A stretch of 64,000 nucleotides of DNA, from contig JAVHKY010000071.1 in the NCBI GenBank assembly GCA_035079385.1, forward strand, positions 1,862,001 to 1,926,000, in the 5' to 3' direction. The translations under genes were made by a program, and so were the position numbers. The stretch comes from Aspidiotus rigidus (lineage: Eukaryota > Arthropoda > Insecta > Hemiptera > Diaspididae). Below, one piece after another: positions 34,016 through 44,688 of the stretch (its first letter is position 1; each line of letters begins with the position of its first letter). Under the pieces are notes generated by a model. It did not search any database, was not told the DNA's origin, and saw only the letters and a list, made by a program, of their open reading frames with translations.

Positions 34016-34411
34016 TAAATCCTACCCAAAAAGAATTTACATCCATCCTTAAATCAATTGAAAATACCTCTCCAATAATGTGTAAGGAATATGCTAATGT
34101 TAAAAATAAAATCACGATAGATTTATCTCAAAATGAAAAGTATTGTTCACAGTGCAAGTCTGTAAAGGATCAAAAGAATTTCTATATTAATCATGATTAG
34201 TGTAAAGAGTGTAGGAGTAAATCAATGAAAAAAATATTATGAGAAGAATAAAGACAATCATAAATTGGTAGTTCAAAAAAATTATAAATGTGAGCAAGTG
34301 CAAACTGTTTGTGAATGTGGGAGAACTGTTTCTTTAGTTTCACTCAAAGCTCATCTGACAACACAAATACATGTGGATATGTTAGAAATAAAACGACAGT
34401 TTAAAAAATAA
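34006..34411 (+). pseudogene. Zinc-finger protein remnant of a Maverick/Polinton or large-DNA-virus type
   Basis: A frame with one stop (34198) and one shift holds YCSQCKSVKDQKNFY, then CKECRSKS, a YEKNKDNH-like stretch, and CECGRTVSLVSLKAHLTT ending in HVD. The paired CxxC motifs followed by CxCG...HL..H look like the small zinc-binding proteins common in Polinton-like elements and large DNA viruses. It lies just upstream of polymerase-like sequence on the same strand. An old endogenous copy; not functional. Family identification is tentative. Confidence 0.5.
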
Positions 34412-34440
34412 TTTTTCTTTTAAATTTTTTCCTTAATAAA

Positions 34441-34884
34441 TTGAAAGAGAAAATTTCATTAAGTAAAATTATTAATATGAAAATGGTTACTGTCAAGGAG
34501 ATAATCCTTGCAAAAGGTAGAAACATAAAAGGTTATAGTAAAATGAGGAAAGCTGATTTATTCAGAGTATTGAATCTTGAACTGACACCGACAGTAAAAG
34601 ATTTACAAAAAATTGCAAAGGATAGAAATATAAAAGGATATTATAAAATGAAGAAAGTGGATCTAATTAATGCTTCAAGTCCTGGACATTTAAATGATAC
34701 ACAGAATGAGCCTAGTCTGTTGGAGCATGTATTTCCATTTCAGGACTCATTCTATGAACCTGAACCAGAAAAAACACAAAATGTTATGGGGGTTATTGAA
34801 ATCAAAGAAATTAAATCTAGTTTTGTTAAAAGTATAAAGCCTATTCATCTCATTACAGTATTTCTATTAAGAATGGTGAATTAA
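34441..34884 (+). pseudogene. SAP/Rho-N-like repeat segment, N-terminus of a Maverick-type polymerase ORF
   Basis: Two copies of a 30-residue helix-turn motif occur: VTVKEIILAKGRNIKGYSKM and TVKDLQKIAKDRNIKGYYKM, each followed by KADL/KVDL. This (T-V-K-x-L-x-x-x-A-K...K-G-Y-x-K-x) is the SAP-like Rho-N fold seen at the start of many Polinton-type polymerase frames. The frame breaks near 34884 and polymerase-like sequence continues in other frames. Confidence 0.6.
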
Positions 34885-35373
34885 TAGAAGACCCTTCAAA
34901 GGATGAACAGACAGATTTAATAACAAGAGCTCTTGAAGAAATTATCAAAGCAATCAAAAAGTGTACCAACTTCAGAACAGGTGATAGAATTAATATCATT
35001 GTAAGGAACCCCAGTGTACTTCATTATCCTATTTCAACTGGTTACGTAGTCTAAATAGGTCTAATCATACTAATGAGTTGGTACAAGCATTATTGGAAAG
35101 AATTTCACAAATTTTGACTTCAAACGAAGAACTTGATCTAACAACTTCTACTTTCAATATACATGTAATAGCTATGCCTCAAGGAGGTCATAATACTAAA
35201 ATTTTAAATTTAGCCCAAGCCAAACAGACTAAAATGTCTATAACACAAATAAAGAATAAAGATAATTTATGCTGCCCCAGAGCTGTGGTTGAAGCTCTAA
35301 CTTATCCAACAGAAAATCCCTCCATTACAACTATATTTAAGAAGGAGTTTTCAAAACTTGAGATAAGATATGT
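34885..35373 (+). pseudogene. Maverick/Polinton-type protein-primed DNA polymerase B, N-terminal remnant
   Basis: After DRINIIVRNPSVLHYPIS (about 34985-35040) comes a stretch from 35078 with NIHVIAMPQGGHN and then IKNKDNLCC-PRAV (about 35250-35290). The NKDNLCCARA block is characteristic of the N-terminal part of DNA polymerase B of Mavericks/Polintons (adintoviruses) and some related insect viruses. The exonuclease and polymerase domains are absent; sequence is interrupted at about 35373 by a dispersed repeat. Old, truncated copy. Confidence 0.65.
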
Positions 35374-35375
35374 CT

Positions 35376-36525
35376 CGCCTTCTCGCCTTCTCCACCTTGC
35401 TACGGGTGTAATACCTCATTTTTCTGGTTAGAAAAGTCGGTAAAGTTCGTGAGTGATACTATTAACCTGTCGACTTTGATAGAATCAATTCTATTGTACT
35501 GTATTGGAAGATCAGCTACACTGATGAGTTCAATTCGCAATGTTTTTCTTTTAAAAAAGAAAGAGAAAACCGTTATGTAGAAAAGGAACTGGTTTATCTG
35601 TACCAATGTAGATGTTATACTTTCACAAATACAATTGGAGAGAGTCACTGAAAAAAATTGATGAAGTGTAATTTTTGTAAAAGCGATAGTAATTACAGGA
35701 CAAAGTAGTGCGTAGGTTAAAGATTAGATTATACTCCTGACTTGAACAGATACGTACCTGATGTAGGGCATTGGTTTCATTGAATTTTTAGCGATCTTGT
35801 GCAAAGTACAAAGTCTATGAAATTATTAGGAAAAATAACGGAAAATATTTAGATTATTTTTACGTGCACGTTGACTGTTCGCTTGTGCACTAATTTTTTT
35901 GAAGTGGGTATTTTGTGTGATATCGATATTCATTTTGGAGAAATATAAGTGAGCGGGACAAAGACAGGGTAGATTTTTAAAGTGTAATTTTTTGTGAAAA
36001 CGATATCAATTTCTGGACAGATTGGTGAGTTGGCATCCATCACATTTTGATTGTACTTGGTAAAATCTATAAAATTCTGGGGTGATAAATTTTACTTTAT
36101 ACCTACCTTGGATGATGAATTTTACTGGGTACCTACCTTCCTCGATAAAAATGACGTACACGTGATTTCTCTCTAAAAAAAAAAAAAGGCTAAAATACGA
36201 GTAAATAATCACTTCGTTTTTGTCTAAAAGTTTCCTCAACGTTTGTGCGCTCTACAAAAATACTAGTTCAACAATTACTTGTTTTTCATAATAAATGATA
36301 GCAATTTCTGGGTAAAGAAGGGATGGTAGGTATATCGGGTCCAAGATCCAGTATACTTACCATTATATACGTCTCCCATTCTTCATTTCTATAGCTCAGT
36401 TGTTTCCATCAGCTCGTGTAGTTCTTAAAATGAACGAAGTATAAAAGTGAGCCGACTCCAAAAATGTGCTATTAATTTTTCTTACCGACTTAAGTGAGGT
36501 ATTACACCCGACGTATGGTATTCAG
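35376..36525. mobile_element. ~1.15-kb segment bounded by inverted R1-type ends
   Basis: CGGGTGTAATACCTCATTTT...GTCGGTAA at 35403-35440 is inverted at 36483-36516 (TTACCGACTTAAGTGAGGTA then TTACACCCG). The same word ends other R1 copies. Either a complete element with terminal inverted repeats, or two R1 pieces in opposite orientation. It truncates the polymerase relic. Confidence 0.5.
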
Positions 36526-36601
36526 AAGGAGTGCCTTGATGTTTTGGAGGTCATAGTTTACTTCTAGCCTATAATGAGAAAATTTCAGGTCTTCTTATAC
36601 A

Positions 36602-37172
36602 GGATCCGCCATAAAGATATTAGCAGTTGAATGGGGATTTGAACTAAATCTGTTGTAACCCAAAAACGCAAAACGTTAGATGTATAGTTTAAATCTACAA
36701 TATTTGTATTTCAATTTTATCTTTAATTTGTGTCAACTACAAAGTTTCTACGTCTTCTCTGAATTAAGTTATGGGCTAAAATGTGCCAAAAGTTGATCAC
36801 TTGGCCAAGAACTCCAAAATAAGAAAATAAAAAATCACCCACCTTCAAGCTTCATAGGGTTATTCAGGTTTTTTTTTTTTGAAATCAGCGTCAAATTTCT
36901 GTTGCAAATCAAGTAAAATTGTAAGTTGAAATAATTTTTAATTTTTGAGAATTTAGGGAAATTGGTCAATTTTTGGCGCATTTTCGTCCATAACTCGGTT
37001 CAGAGAAGACGTAGAAATGTTGTATTTGCGTAAATTAGAGATAAAATTAAGACAACAATTTCGTACGTTTAAATTATGCATCTAACGTTTCGCGTTTTTG
37101 AGCTACCTACAACAAATTTAAGCCAAAACCCCATTCAACTATTAAAATCTTTTTCTGCGGACCCGGTATACT
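36602..37172. mobile_element. 570-bp fold-back element, family R2
   Basis: Two ~200-bp arms (36602-36810 and 36955-37172) are inverted copies. Landmarks are AGTTGAATGGGG, TTAGATG, TCTACGTCTTCTCTGAA and GTTATGG. A third arm lies alone at 26274-26395. The loop is about 150 bp and non-coding. Confidence 0.85.
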
Positions 37173-37179
37173 TACGTCA

Positions 37180-38360
37180 GTGAATTACGTATATCGTAGT
37201 CCACACAAGCCGCAATTCTTAAAAAACTACTGGTTGAATTCTCACAACATTTGGTCAAGTTGTAGGGGTTTATCTGAAGATGAGAATGTGAATTTTTTCC
37301 CCCTTGAAAAGGATGAGTAATTTAGTAGTCCTCAATTTTCCTCGAATTTCTTGATGTCTTTTCTTGGAAAGTATCGATCATATCATTATCTTCATATCAT
37401 TGCACTACATTGAAGTGTATTCAGAGTTATTGCCGTATGATTTTGGTATTGATTGGACAAGTTGTTCTTAAGTAATTCTCAAAATATGCGTATAAAGCAG
37501 TAAGGGTTGAATCTCGCTTGCTCCATTTATGTAAGACCTTTCTCCCGAAGGTAAGCATCATGTATTGGCTGTAAGAACTTCTGTTACCAACCGCGTACAT
37601 ACAGGCTATGATTGAAAAAATCAACAATTATTGGGTACGTCGTCAATTAATGATGTTGCGCGTGAGCGCCATGAATTGAATAGATAGCCTAATAGGATCT
37701 TTTTCAATTCTTGCGTGATTGATATTCACGGATCATTTTTACATACCCTTTTCTTTTAGCGATTTTTCTATATTCATTTGCGATGAATTTAAACAGTTTT
37801 AAAAAGTTACCTGGTCATTTATCAGTCAGTCATATTGAAGATTCGGTGGCCCATATGCCACCGCGCGTCCTTCTTTTATAGATAACAAGCTGTAAAACCC
37901 GCGACCTCGTCGCTCATTCAATTTTCTATGACGTCGAGGACAAAGAATCAATTTTTATTCCAATAATTACACATTGAACATACAACAACCCAATCACACT
38001 TCAAACATACAACTACCCATTTTTCAAGGTTTGAATTTCAAGAATCAACGGTATTTCTTCTCTTCTAATTTCTTTATCTCTTCATCTACATCTGACAACT
38101 CCTTCTCGATGTGTATTGGTGAACATTCGGATATTTTTTTTTTCAAATTTACAATGCTGTAATCATTCTTGTTCCCTTCATCCTTGGGTTTTGAAAAATT
38201 TTTTAACTTCTCCATTTTTGGTTGTTCAAATTTGTTTACATTTAAGATGCGCATACCTGCACCCGTTTTTGAGAGGCCCCTTTTCCATATTTTCTTTCAT
38301 CCTAAGGGCTTATCCTGTGTACCATATCTTGAGAAACTTTCTGAACTCACTGTATCTATA
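37180..38360. other. Largely featureless
   Basis: No gene is supported apart from the weak minus-strand frame at 38045-38254. Confidence 0.4.
38045..38254 (-). CDS. Unidentified charged open frame (69 codons)
   Basis: The predicted peptide is highly charged and ends with a short coiled-coil-like run (IEKELSDVDEEIKKLEEKK), unlike the random frames around it. No splice sites or domain can be named. It may be a fragment of an exon or of a transposon protein; it may also be chance. Confidence 0.2.
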   Translation of the reverse strand: MRILNVNKFEQPKMEKLKNFSKPKDEGNKNDYSIVNLKKKISECSPIHIEKELSDVDEEIKKLEEKKYR

Positions 38361-38365
38361 ACAAT

Positions 38366-39830
38366 TAAACACTTCCACTCCCACACACAAATACTCTCCC
38401 TTAACTCGTTACTCTACTGCCCGTATTATAAGACAGAACTATATTTATGAACCAATTGTTAACTGTAAACTTATTCATCATCTTCAATACCCGACTTGTC
38501 CCTGTGACACCTCACTCACCAAAAAATATATTTATCTGCAGAAGATCACATCTCGTTACTGATCGTATTCCTGCCTGATATTAAGCAGTAGCCTCCCACT
38601 TAACCCTTTTCTACCCATCCTACTCTACTCTCTTCCGTCCAGTATTCAGGATGCAACGCAAAAGCTCAATAAATTCATCATCTGTTCTTCTGTAATAATA
38701 AACCATATAACTATTTTCTGTCTGTTAATACAATGCGCTTTTGAAATGAATCAAGCCCTCGGCGAAGAACAATCTAGTCCCACTCTAAGGCTCTGCGTTG
38801 TAGAACCCCTCAAATACTGCTTCCTAACTCCCATCGCAAATTTTCTTGCATCCACTGCTCAATTCACTCGGCTTCCAATCTACGCACCGACACTGTGCCG
38901 ACATAATTCTCTTCTTTTTCCTCGTGAATCTAAACTATTCAAACACCTCAAATTGAACCATCTACCCCCTATCATCTCCATAGCTAACCCCTAGCCCAGA
39001 CATCTGACTCGATCTATGTGATAATCTCCAAACTCGCAACACTATATTTACTGATAACTCATCAGAAACATTATCTCTATACCAATTTTTGCGACCCACC
39101 AGACCTAACTTAGCGACAAATCTGAACCTGGATCCAAAACAGGATGCGCGTACTCAATCCAAGAAGTCATAATCAGTCGTTGCTTGGAAATTGCTGCCTC
39201 CATTTCCACCACCAATCAATACACCATATGTCTTTCTCATCTCTATCTTCTCACCCCCAGCTGAACTGAATCACTTCCATCTCTCCTGGCTATGCAGTAG
39301 TCTCAGTCAACTAATTCCCCGAATCAGCGTATTTATTTACTCCTGCAATCGTTATCATCCACCTCTACATCTGTCTCCTTTCTGTTAATTCCGGGTCACA
39401 TCAACTTCCCGGGATATGACGCGATTGTTGTCTTTGCCGTCAAAGATTCCCTTCTATTCCAAAAAATTGCTGACCCTGTACTTACCCCTGCTTCTGACCT
39501 TAGAAACTATTACCGATCCCTGATACTTGACTCCTAGCATGACTTTTGGAAAAATCAGCATTCAAAGAAACTTGGAGCAATCGAAAGCAAAGCAGTCCCC
39601 TGGCATTCTTCCAGTCGAAGTAACCATTATGAAGAAATCACAATGTTTTGCCTCAGAATTGGTCACACACGTCCCACTCATTCCTATCTTTTTTCGGTCC
39701 ATTCTCTCGTCCTCCCATCTTGTCAATACTGTTAATATGATAATATATCTGTTCATCGCCTCTTCTCATATCCCGCTCTTGAAAATATCTGCCTCTCTCA
39801 CTCTTGTTTCTTCACGTCTTCCACCAACAA
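38366..39830 (+). pseudogene. Decayed LINE 3' region with RNase H, tandem copy 1
   Basis: Across shifting plus-strand frames the order is SSPTLRLCVVEPL (about 38773, the SSPT.SLCVEA.EPPL block after the RT of I/Jockey-group LINEs), IFTDNSSETLSLYQFL (about 39046, RNase H start), IPGHINFPG (about 39385), a stretch ending near FAVKDSLLF, and CLRIGHT-plus-THSYLF words (about 39650). These are the RNase H and C-terminal parts of an I-superfamily non-LTR retrotransposon. Stops and frameshifts are many. A second copy follows directly. Confidence 0.7.
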
Positions 39831-41337
39831 TTCCAATACGGTCACAAACTCTCTTAACTAACGGCGTTTCACTTACTTTCACCCTCTACTGTAGTCTCTG
39901 ATCCTTTCCCAACTCCCACCTCAATTTTCTCAAACTGTCCAAAACTCTCCAAAATCAAACACTTCCACACCCACACACATGTACTCTCCCTTAACTCGTT
40001 ACTCTACTGCCCGTATTATAAGACAGAACTATATTTTATCAACCAATTGTTCACTATAAACTTATTCATAATCGTCAACACTCGACTTGTCCCTGTAACA
40101 CCTCACTCACCAAAAAATATATCTATCTGCAGAAGATCATATCCCGTTACTGATCATATTCCTGCCTGATATTAAGCAGTTACATCTCACTTAACCCTTT
40201 TCTACCCATCCGGCTCTCCTCTCTTCCATCCACTCTTCAGTATGCAACGTAAATACTCGATAAATTTATCATCTGTTCTTCTGTAATAATGAACCATACA
40301 ACTCTTTTCTGTCTGTTGATACAATTTGCTTTTGAAATGAATCAAACCCTCGGCGCACAACAATCTAGCCCCACTCTAACTCTCTGCGTTGAAGAACCCC
40401 CTCAAATACAGCTTCCTAACTCTCATCGCAAATTTTCTTGCATCCACAGCTCAATTCACTCAGCTTCCAATCTAGGCACCCACACTCTGCCGACGTAATT
40501 CTCTGCTCTGTCCTCTCAAATCTGAACTATTCAAACACCTCGAATTGAACTGTCTACCCCCCGCCCCCATCATATTATCCACTTCACCATAGTTCCCTCC
40601 TCCCGATATCCGACTCGACCTAGCTGATAATCTCCAAACTCGTAACACTATATTTACTGACAACTCATCAGACACATTATCTTTATACCAATTTTCAGAT
40701 TCACCAGCCCTATTCTACCGACCTAAATTTGGACCCAAAACGGAATACGCGTACTCGATCCAAGGAGTCACAATCAGTTGTTGATTGAAAAATTCTGTCT
40801 CCATTTTCTTTGCTAAACAAAACGTCATATACTCCAGTCTCTGTCATCTCCATCTCCTCGCTCCCAGCTCAAATTTGTACTGTTAACTGACTCACTTTCA
40901 TCTCTCCTGGCTGTACACGACTCTCATTCAATTAATTCCCCAAATCAATGCATTCATTTACTCCTGCAATTACTATCATCCACTTCTACATCTGTCTCCT
41001 TCCTGTTAATTCCGAGTCACGAACTTCCCGGAACATGATACAATTGTCTTTGCCGCCGAAGATTCCCTTGTAATCCACAAAATTTCTGACCCTGTACTTA
41101 CCCTTGCTTCTGACCTCAGAAACTATGACCAATTCCTGATACTTGACTCCTGGCATGAATTTTGGAAAAATCAGCATTCAAACAAACTTTTATAGAGCAA
41201 TCGAAAGCAAAGCAGTCCCCTGGACTTCTTCCAATTGAAGTAACCATCATAGAGAAATCATTCTCTCGCGCCTCAGAATTGGTCACACACGTCCCACCCA
41301 TTCCTATCTTTTTTTAGATCTATTCTCTCCTCCTAGC

Positions 41338-41553
41338 CTCTTGCTGAGCATCGGCCATATAAGCCTGTACAACGCGTTAGTCGAAAGACATGATAAGAAA
41401 ATAATAAGGATCTCGGGTAGACGTGCGGGTGTAGCGGGTTGATGTGGGGAGCGTCACCGTTCGTCGCAACACACCGCATTGCCTTCTGAGGGTCCCGAGA
41501 TCCTTACACGATTCTTATCACTATGCTCAGTCTATCTTCTGTATGGTCTAAGG
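41338..41553. mobile_element. ~210-bp insertion flanked by GCCTCTTGC
   Basis: GCCTCTTGC stands at 41337 and again at 41550, and copy 1 has a single related CATCTTGTC at this place, so a 9-bp target duplication is likely. Inside, AAGGATCTCGGG (41408) is inverted at 41496-41507 and GATAAGAA at 41391 is inverted near 41513. Between these arms is an unusually GC-rich segment. Could be a small structured SINE or a MITE. Confidence 0.55.
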
Positions 41554-41576
41554 CCTCTTGCCAACACGGACAATAC

Positions 41577-41690
41577 GATAATATAGTTTTACGGTATCCT
41601 CATGGGTACGATCCATAATGATTAGAAGATAGTATAGTCCACAGTTTTACGTTCCTGTGGACTATACTATCTTCTAATATGATAATATAG
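41577..41690. repeat. Perfect 24-bp hairpin between two GATAATATAG copies
   Basis: The arms 41621-41644 and 41655-41678 are exact inverses around the 10-base loop TTTTACGTTC. GATAATATAG lies on both sides (41577 and 41681). The outer duplication fits either an inserted fold-back element or a templated inversion. Confidence 0.8.
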
Positions 41691-41949
41691 TTCGTTACTT
41701 CTTCTTGTGTCCCGCTCTTGAAAATATCTGCCTCTCTCGCTCTGTCTCTCCATGTCTTCCTCTTGCTTTTGACTTTCATCCCAAGCCAAGGCTTTGAAAG
41801 AGGGATTTTCTTATTTTTAACACCCCTGTCAACAATTCTGCATTAATAGGAAACAACATCCAAAATCTCAATAAAATTGGTTCCATACAAACGCTCCCTA
41901 TTCATCCAAAAAAACAGCTCTTCTCCTTTCTAATATAGATAGAAGCGAT

Positions 41950-42760
41950 CGAGCCACACGAAAGTTGTGATACTTTTGCATGGCATTTCGTGAGTCATGA
42001 ACCTAATTCTTCCACGATTTTCATTTTTGAACCCCCCTATAACGATCTTGAAACCCAAACTATCTCTGTCAAGTTTAGAAGAAATCGGTTTGGTAGGAAG
42101 CTATAGCCTATTCAAGCCCGAATTCCGACTCTTCCCCTTTATAATATCGCGCTTACGAAAGTCGTGATAATATAGATTCTTTGACATATATTCGGTCGCT
42201 TGTCAATAATCGATACATAATAATTAGTCTATAAACACGATAAAACGGAAATTTATTATCGTATCCTCAAAAATATACATAGGAAAGCCGTGGCCAATAT
42301 ACGTTTAACTATGAAGCTTTATTAAAACTTTTAGAAGAGGGGATTACTATTTTTTAACCCCCCTATAACGATATCGACACCTACGCAAATGTCTCTGCTA
42401 AGTTTGGAAGAAATCGGTTCGGTAGGAAGTGAGCCTATTCGCGGCTTATTCTTTAGATTTTGTTTCCACACGGTAAACCGCTGAAAATTATACGCGGCCG
42501 TCGATCAACATTCAATCCGTATTTCCAAGCAATTTCGTCTATTTAGTAAAAGTAGAAAACTTTGATTTACACCAATTAAACATATATACAGGAATAGGGA
42601 TGAGATAGCAACCAATATACGCCTAACTTTAAAGCTTTATTACAACTTTCCCAACGATGATTTTCTAAATTTTTTTAAATAAGGTTGACTTCGGAGATTA
42701 TACAATGTTATATACGAAATTTCAACGAAATCGATACATTAGGGGAGGAGGTACCTTCGA
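41950..42760. repeat. Three degenerate ~300-bp tandem units
   Basis: CCCCCTATAACGATCTTGAA...AGAAATCGGTTTGGTAGGAAG (42033-42110) recurs at 42356-42440, and a weaker third copy with AAATCGATAC and AGGGGAGGAG is at 42640-42755. CCAATATACG-TTTAACT...AAGCTTTATTA also repeats (42295 and 42613). Confidence 0.65.
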
Positions 42761-42780
42761 CGAAAGTTTTGCAGATGTAC

Positions 42781-42822
42781 TTTATAATATAGGATACTTT
42801 ATAATATAGGATAATATAGGAT
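42781..42822. repeat. TATAATATAGGAT tandem at the PLE2 left flank
   Basis: TTTATAATATAGGA occurs twice followed by TAATATAGGATAATATAGGAT. A related AATATAGGATAGGATAGGAT lies at 44787-44806 just outside the right end, suggesting that PLE2 sits in this simple repeat. Confidence 0.7.
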
Positions 42823-42865
42823 CAAAATTATTTTATTTTCGGCTCTGCCCGCACATAAGTACAAA

Positions 42866-43860
42866 ATTATACAAGCAGACAAAGGAAACGCCACTGTTAT
42901 TTTGGGGAAGAAGGATTACCAATCTAGAATGAGGAAACTGTTGGATGATAATACCACCTACAAGACGATCAAACGTGATCCCACGCTTTCCTTACAATCT
43001 AAAGCAAATGAAATATTGAAAAATATGCTACATATGAAATATTTTGACTCAAATTTATACAGTTACTACGTCCAGCATAATTCCCTCGCACCTAGGATCT
43101 ATGGCCTTCCAAAAATTCATAAGAATGATTTCCCCCTCCGTCCTGTTGTTTCGTTTGTTAAGTCTCCTTTGTATTATCTCTCCCAGTTTATTGCTCAGAT
43201 ACTTTGTTCTATTAGAAATGATGATTTGAATGTGCGTGCTTCGCGGGATTTAATACCTATGCTTAGCACTATAATACTAGATCCGGATGATATCTTTGTT
43301 TCCTTTGATGTTATCGCCATGTTTACTAATATTCCTGTGGATTTAGCTATAAGCATTCTCAAAAAAAGATGGAAAGATATTGAACCTAAAACTCCGCTCC
43401 CAGAAGTTTTATTTTTTGAAATTGTAGAACTTTGTTTAAAAAACAGTTACTTTGTTTATAATGATCAATGTTATTCGCAGATAGCTGGCCTTGCGATGGG
43501 CAGCCCTCTTTCCGCTATAATTTCAGAAATCGTGTTGGATGAGCTTTTTATCGATATTAAAAACACTTTTACTGATAAGATTAAATTTATTAAGAAATAT
43601 GTGGATGACAGTTTTTTTATTATTGACAATTCTAATTTTGACATTATTTTGACTCATTTAAATAACTTTCATGACCGTATAATTTCACTTTTGAAAAAAG
43701 CCCTAATCGTTTGAATTTTCTGGACATAACTTTTATTCGAAGTAATGATGATATTATTTTTCGACATTTTACTAAGCCTACTTCAACTGGCAGAATAATT
43801 CATTTTCTTTCAAACCAGCCTTTTCACTACAAACGTAATTCAATAATTAATATGATGCAT
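42866..43860 (+). pseudogene. PLE2 reverse transcriptase
   Basis: The frame opens upstream of the first ATG (42902) with QADKGNATVIL. The main run to 43714 contains YGLPKIHKNDFPLRPVVSF, SFDVIAMFTNIP (catalytic aspartate), GLAMGSPLSAIISEIV and KKYVDDSFFII (YVDD box). A one-base shift near 43695 moves the reading to NFLDITFIRS and KPTSTGRIIHFLSNQPFHYK, the usual RT thumb. A second shift near 43868 leads into the nuclease part. Catalytic residues are intact, so damage is confined to the two frameshifts and the missing N-terminus. Confidence 0.9.
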
Positions 43861-43874
43861 ATAATTGGTTAAAT

Positions 43875-44561
43875 ATGTCTAGTCCTGTCTTCCACAATGA
43901 GATAATCTTAGAATTCACGGATGTTTTGAAAAATAATGGTTACCCGTTGTCTTTTATAAATTGTGTAGTTAATAATAATACGTTAAAAAAGACTAATATT
44001 ATGCATAATCCTACGTTTAATTGGAATTGTACGAGTAATAAGAAAATGAAGAAGTTTTTTTCTCTCCCATTTGTAGGCCAAAGTAGTCTAATTTTGAAGA
44101 AATATTTACAAAGCATGAAGGATGATATTGGCATAGCTTTTGAAAATTATAATACGCTAGGAAAACTATGTTTTACTAAAACTAAAGATCCTGTTTCTAA
44201 ATCTTTTTGTTCTGATTTGATTTACAGTATCCCATGTAATGACTGCACTGGTCATTATGTGGGGGAGACAAGTCAATATCTTCGCAAGAGGCTTTACCAA
44301 CATAAATATGATGTACAGCGAATTAATAATAATAGTCCTAATATTCACGAAGGTACTGCTTTGGTCCAGCATGTCAAGTTTAATAATCACAGTTTTAATT
44401 TTGATGGTATTAGTATTCTTGCTAAAGAAAATAATAATCGTAAGCGTAAATTAAGGGAGGCCATAGAGATAATGAAGAATAAAAATAATGTTAATTTCAA
44501 AACGGATACGGATAAACTAGGTACCGTGTATGGTACAGTTATCTCGTACTTACATCCCTAA
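43875..44561 (+). pseudogene. PLE2 GIY-YIG endonuclease portion
   Basis: 228 open codons. The linker SLPFVGQSSLILKKYL precedes the nuclease. LIYSIPCNDCTGHYVGE takes the place of the GIY...YIG pair (IYSI and YVG), CxxC with later QH and NNHSF gives the CCHH pattern, LRKRLYQH holds the arginine, and RKLREAIEIM has the conserved glutamate. It ends at TAA 44559-44561, about 90 bp before the ribozyme-like motif. Its resemblance to the PLE1 nuclease is clear but distant, so the two belong to different lineages. Confidence 0.9.
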
Positions 44562-44646
44562 TGCTTGTTCATCTTTGTTCGATCTGTTATGATTCATCTT
44601 TCACACTTTTTCGTTGTTCTACCCGTTTTTGCTTCATTGTAATTTT

Positions 44647-44688
44647 AGCTTCTGATGAAGGCTGCGGGTCAGCCGAAACGTAAAGCTT
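44647..44688 (+). ncRNA. Hammerhead-ribozyme-like motif of PLE2
   Basis: Stem I AGCTT (44647-44651) pairs with AAGCT (44683-44687). The core CTGATGA is at 44652-44658, a bulged A follows, stem II GGCTG/CAGCC (44660-44664, 44670-44674) encloses CGGGT, and GAAA is at 44675-44678. ACGT (44678-44681) would be a loop-less stem III, with the cut after A44682. A minimal palindromic stem III implies that only a dimer would cleave, as described for Penelope-associated hammerheads. The bulged A between core and stem II departs from the strict consensus. Confidence 0.6.

Larger units (their letters stand above)
39951..41770 (+). pseudogene. Decayed LINE 3' region, tandem copy 2
   Basis: Matches copy 1 from CAAACACTTCCAC to CGCTCTTGAAAATATCTGCC, with many substitutions. 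Start-to-start offset is about 1587 bp. Recognisable are SSPTLTLCVEEPP (about 40360) and IFTDNSSDTLSLYQF (about 40653). It is longer than copy 1 because of about 345 bp inserted at 41338-41680. The divergence shows that the duplication is not recent. Confidence 0.75.

Noticed and set aside
38169..38361. CCCH-like GCRYAHLKC reading on the minus strand near 38250
   Set aside because: Only half a zinc-finger pattern in a 25-codon frame; the adjacent frame is longer. Insufficient evidence.
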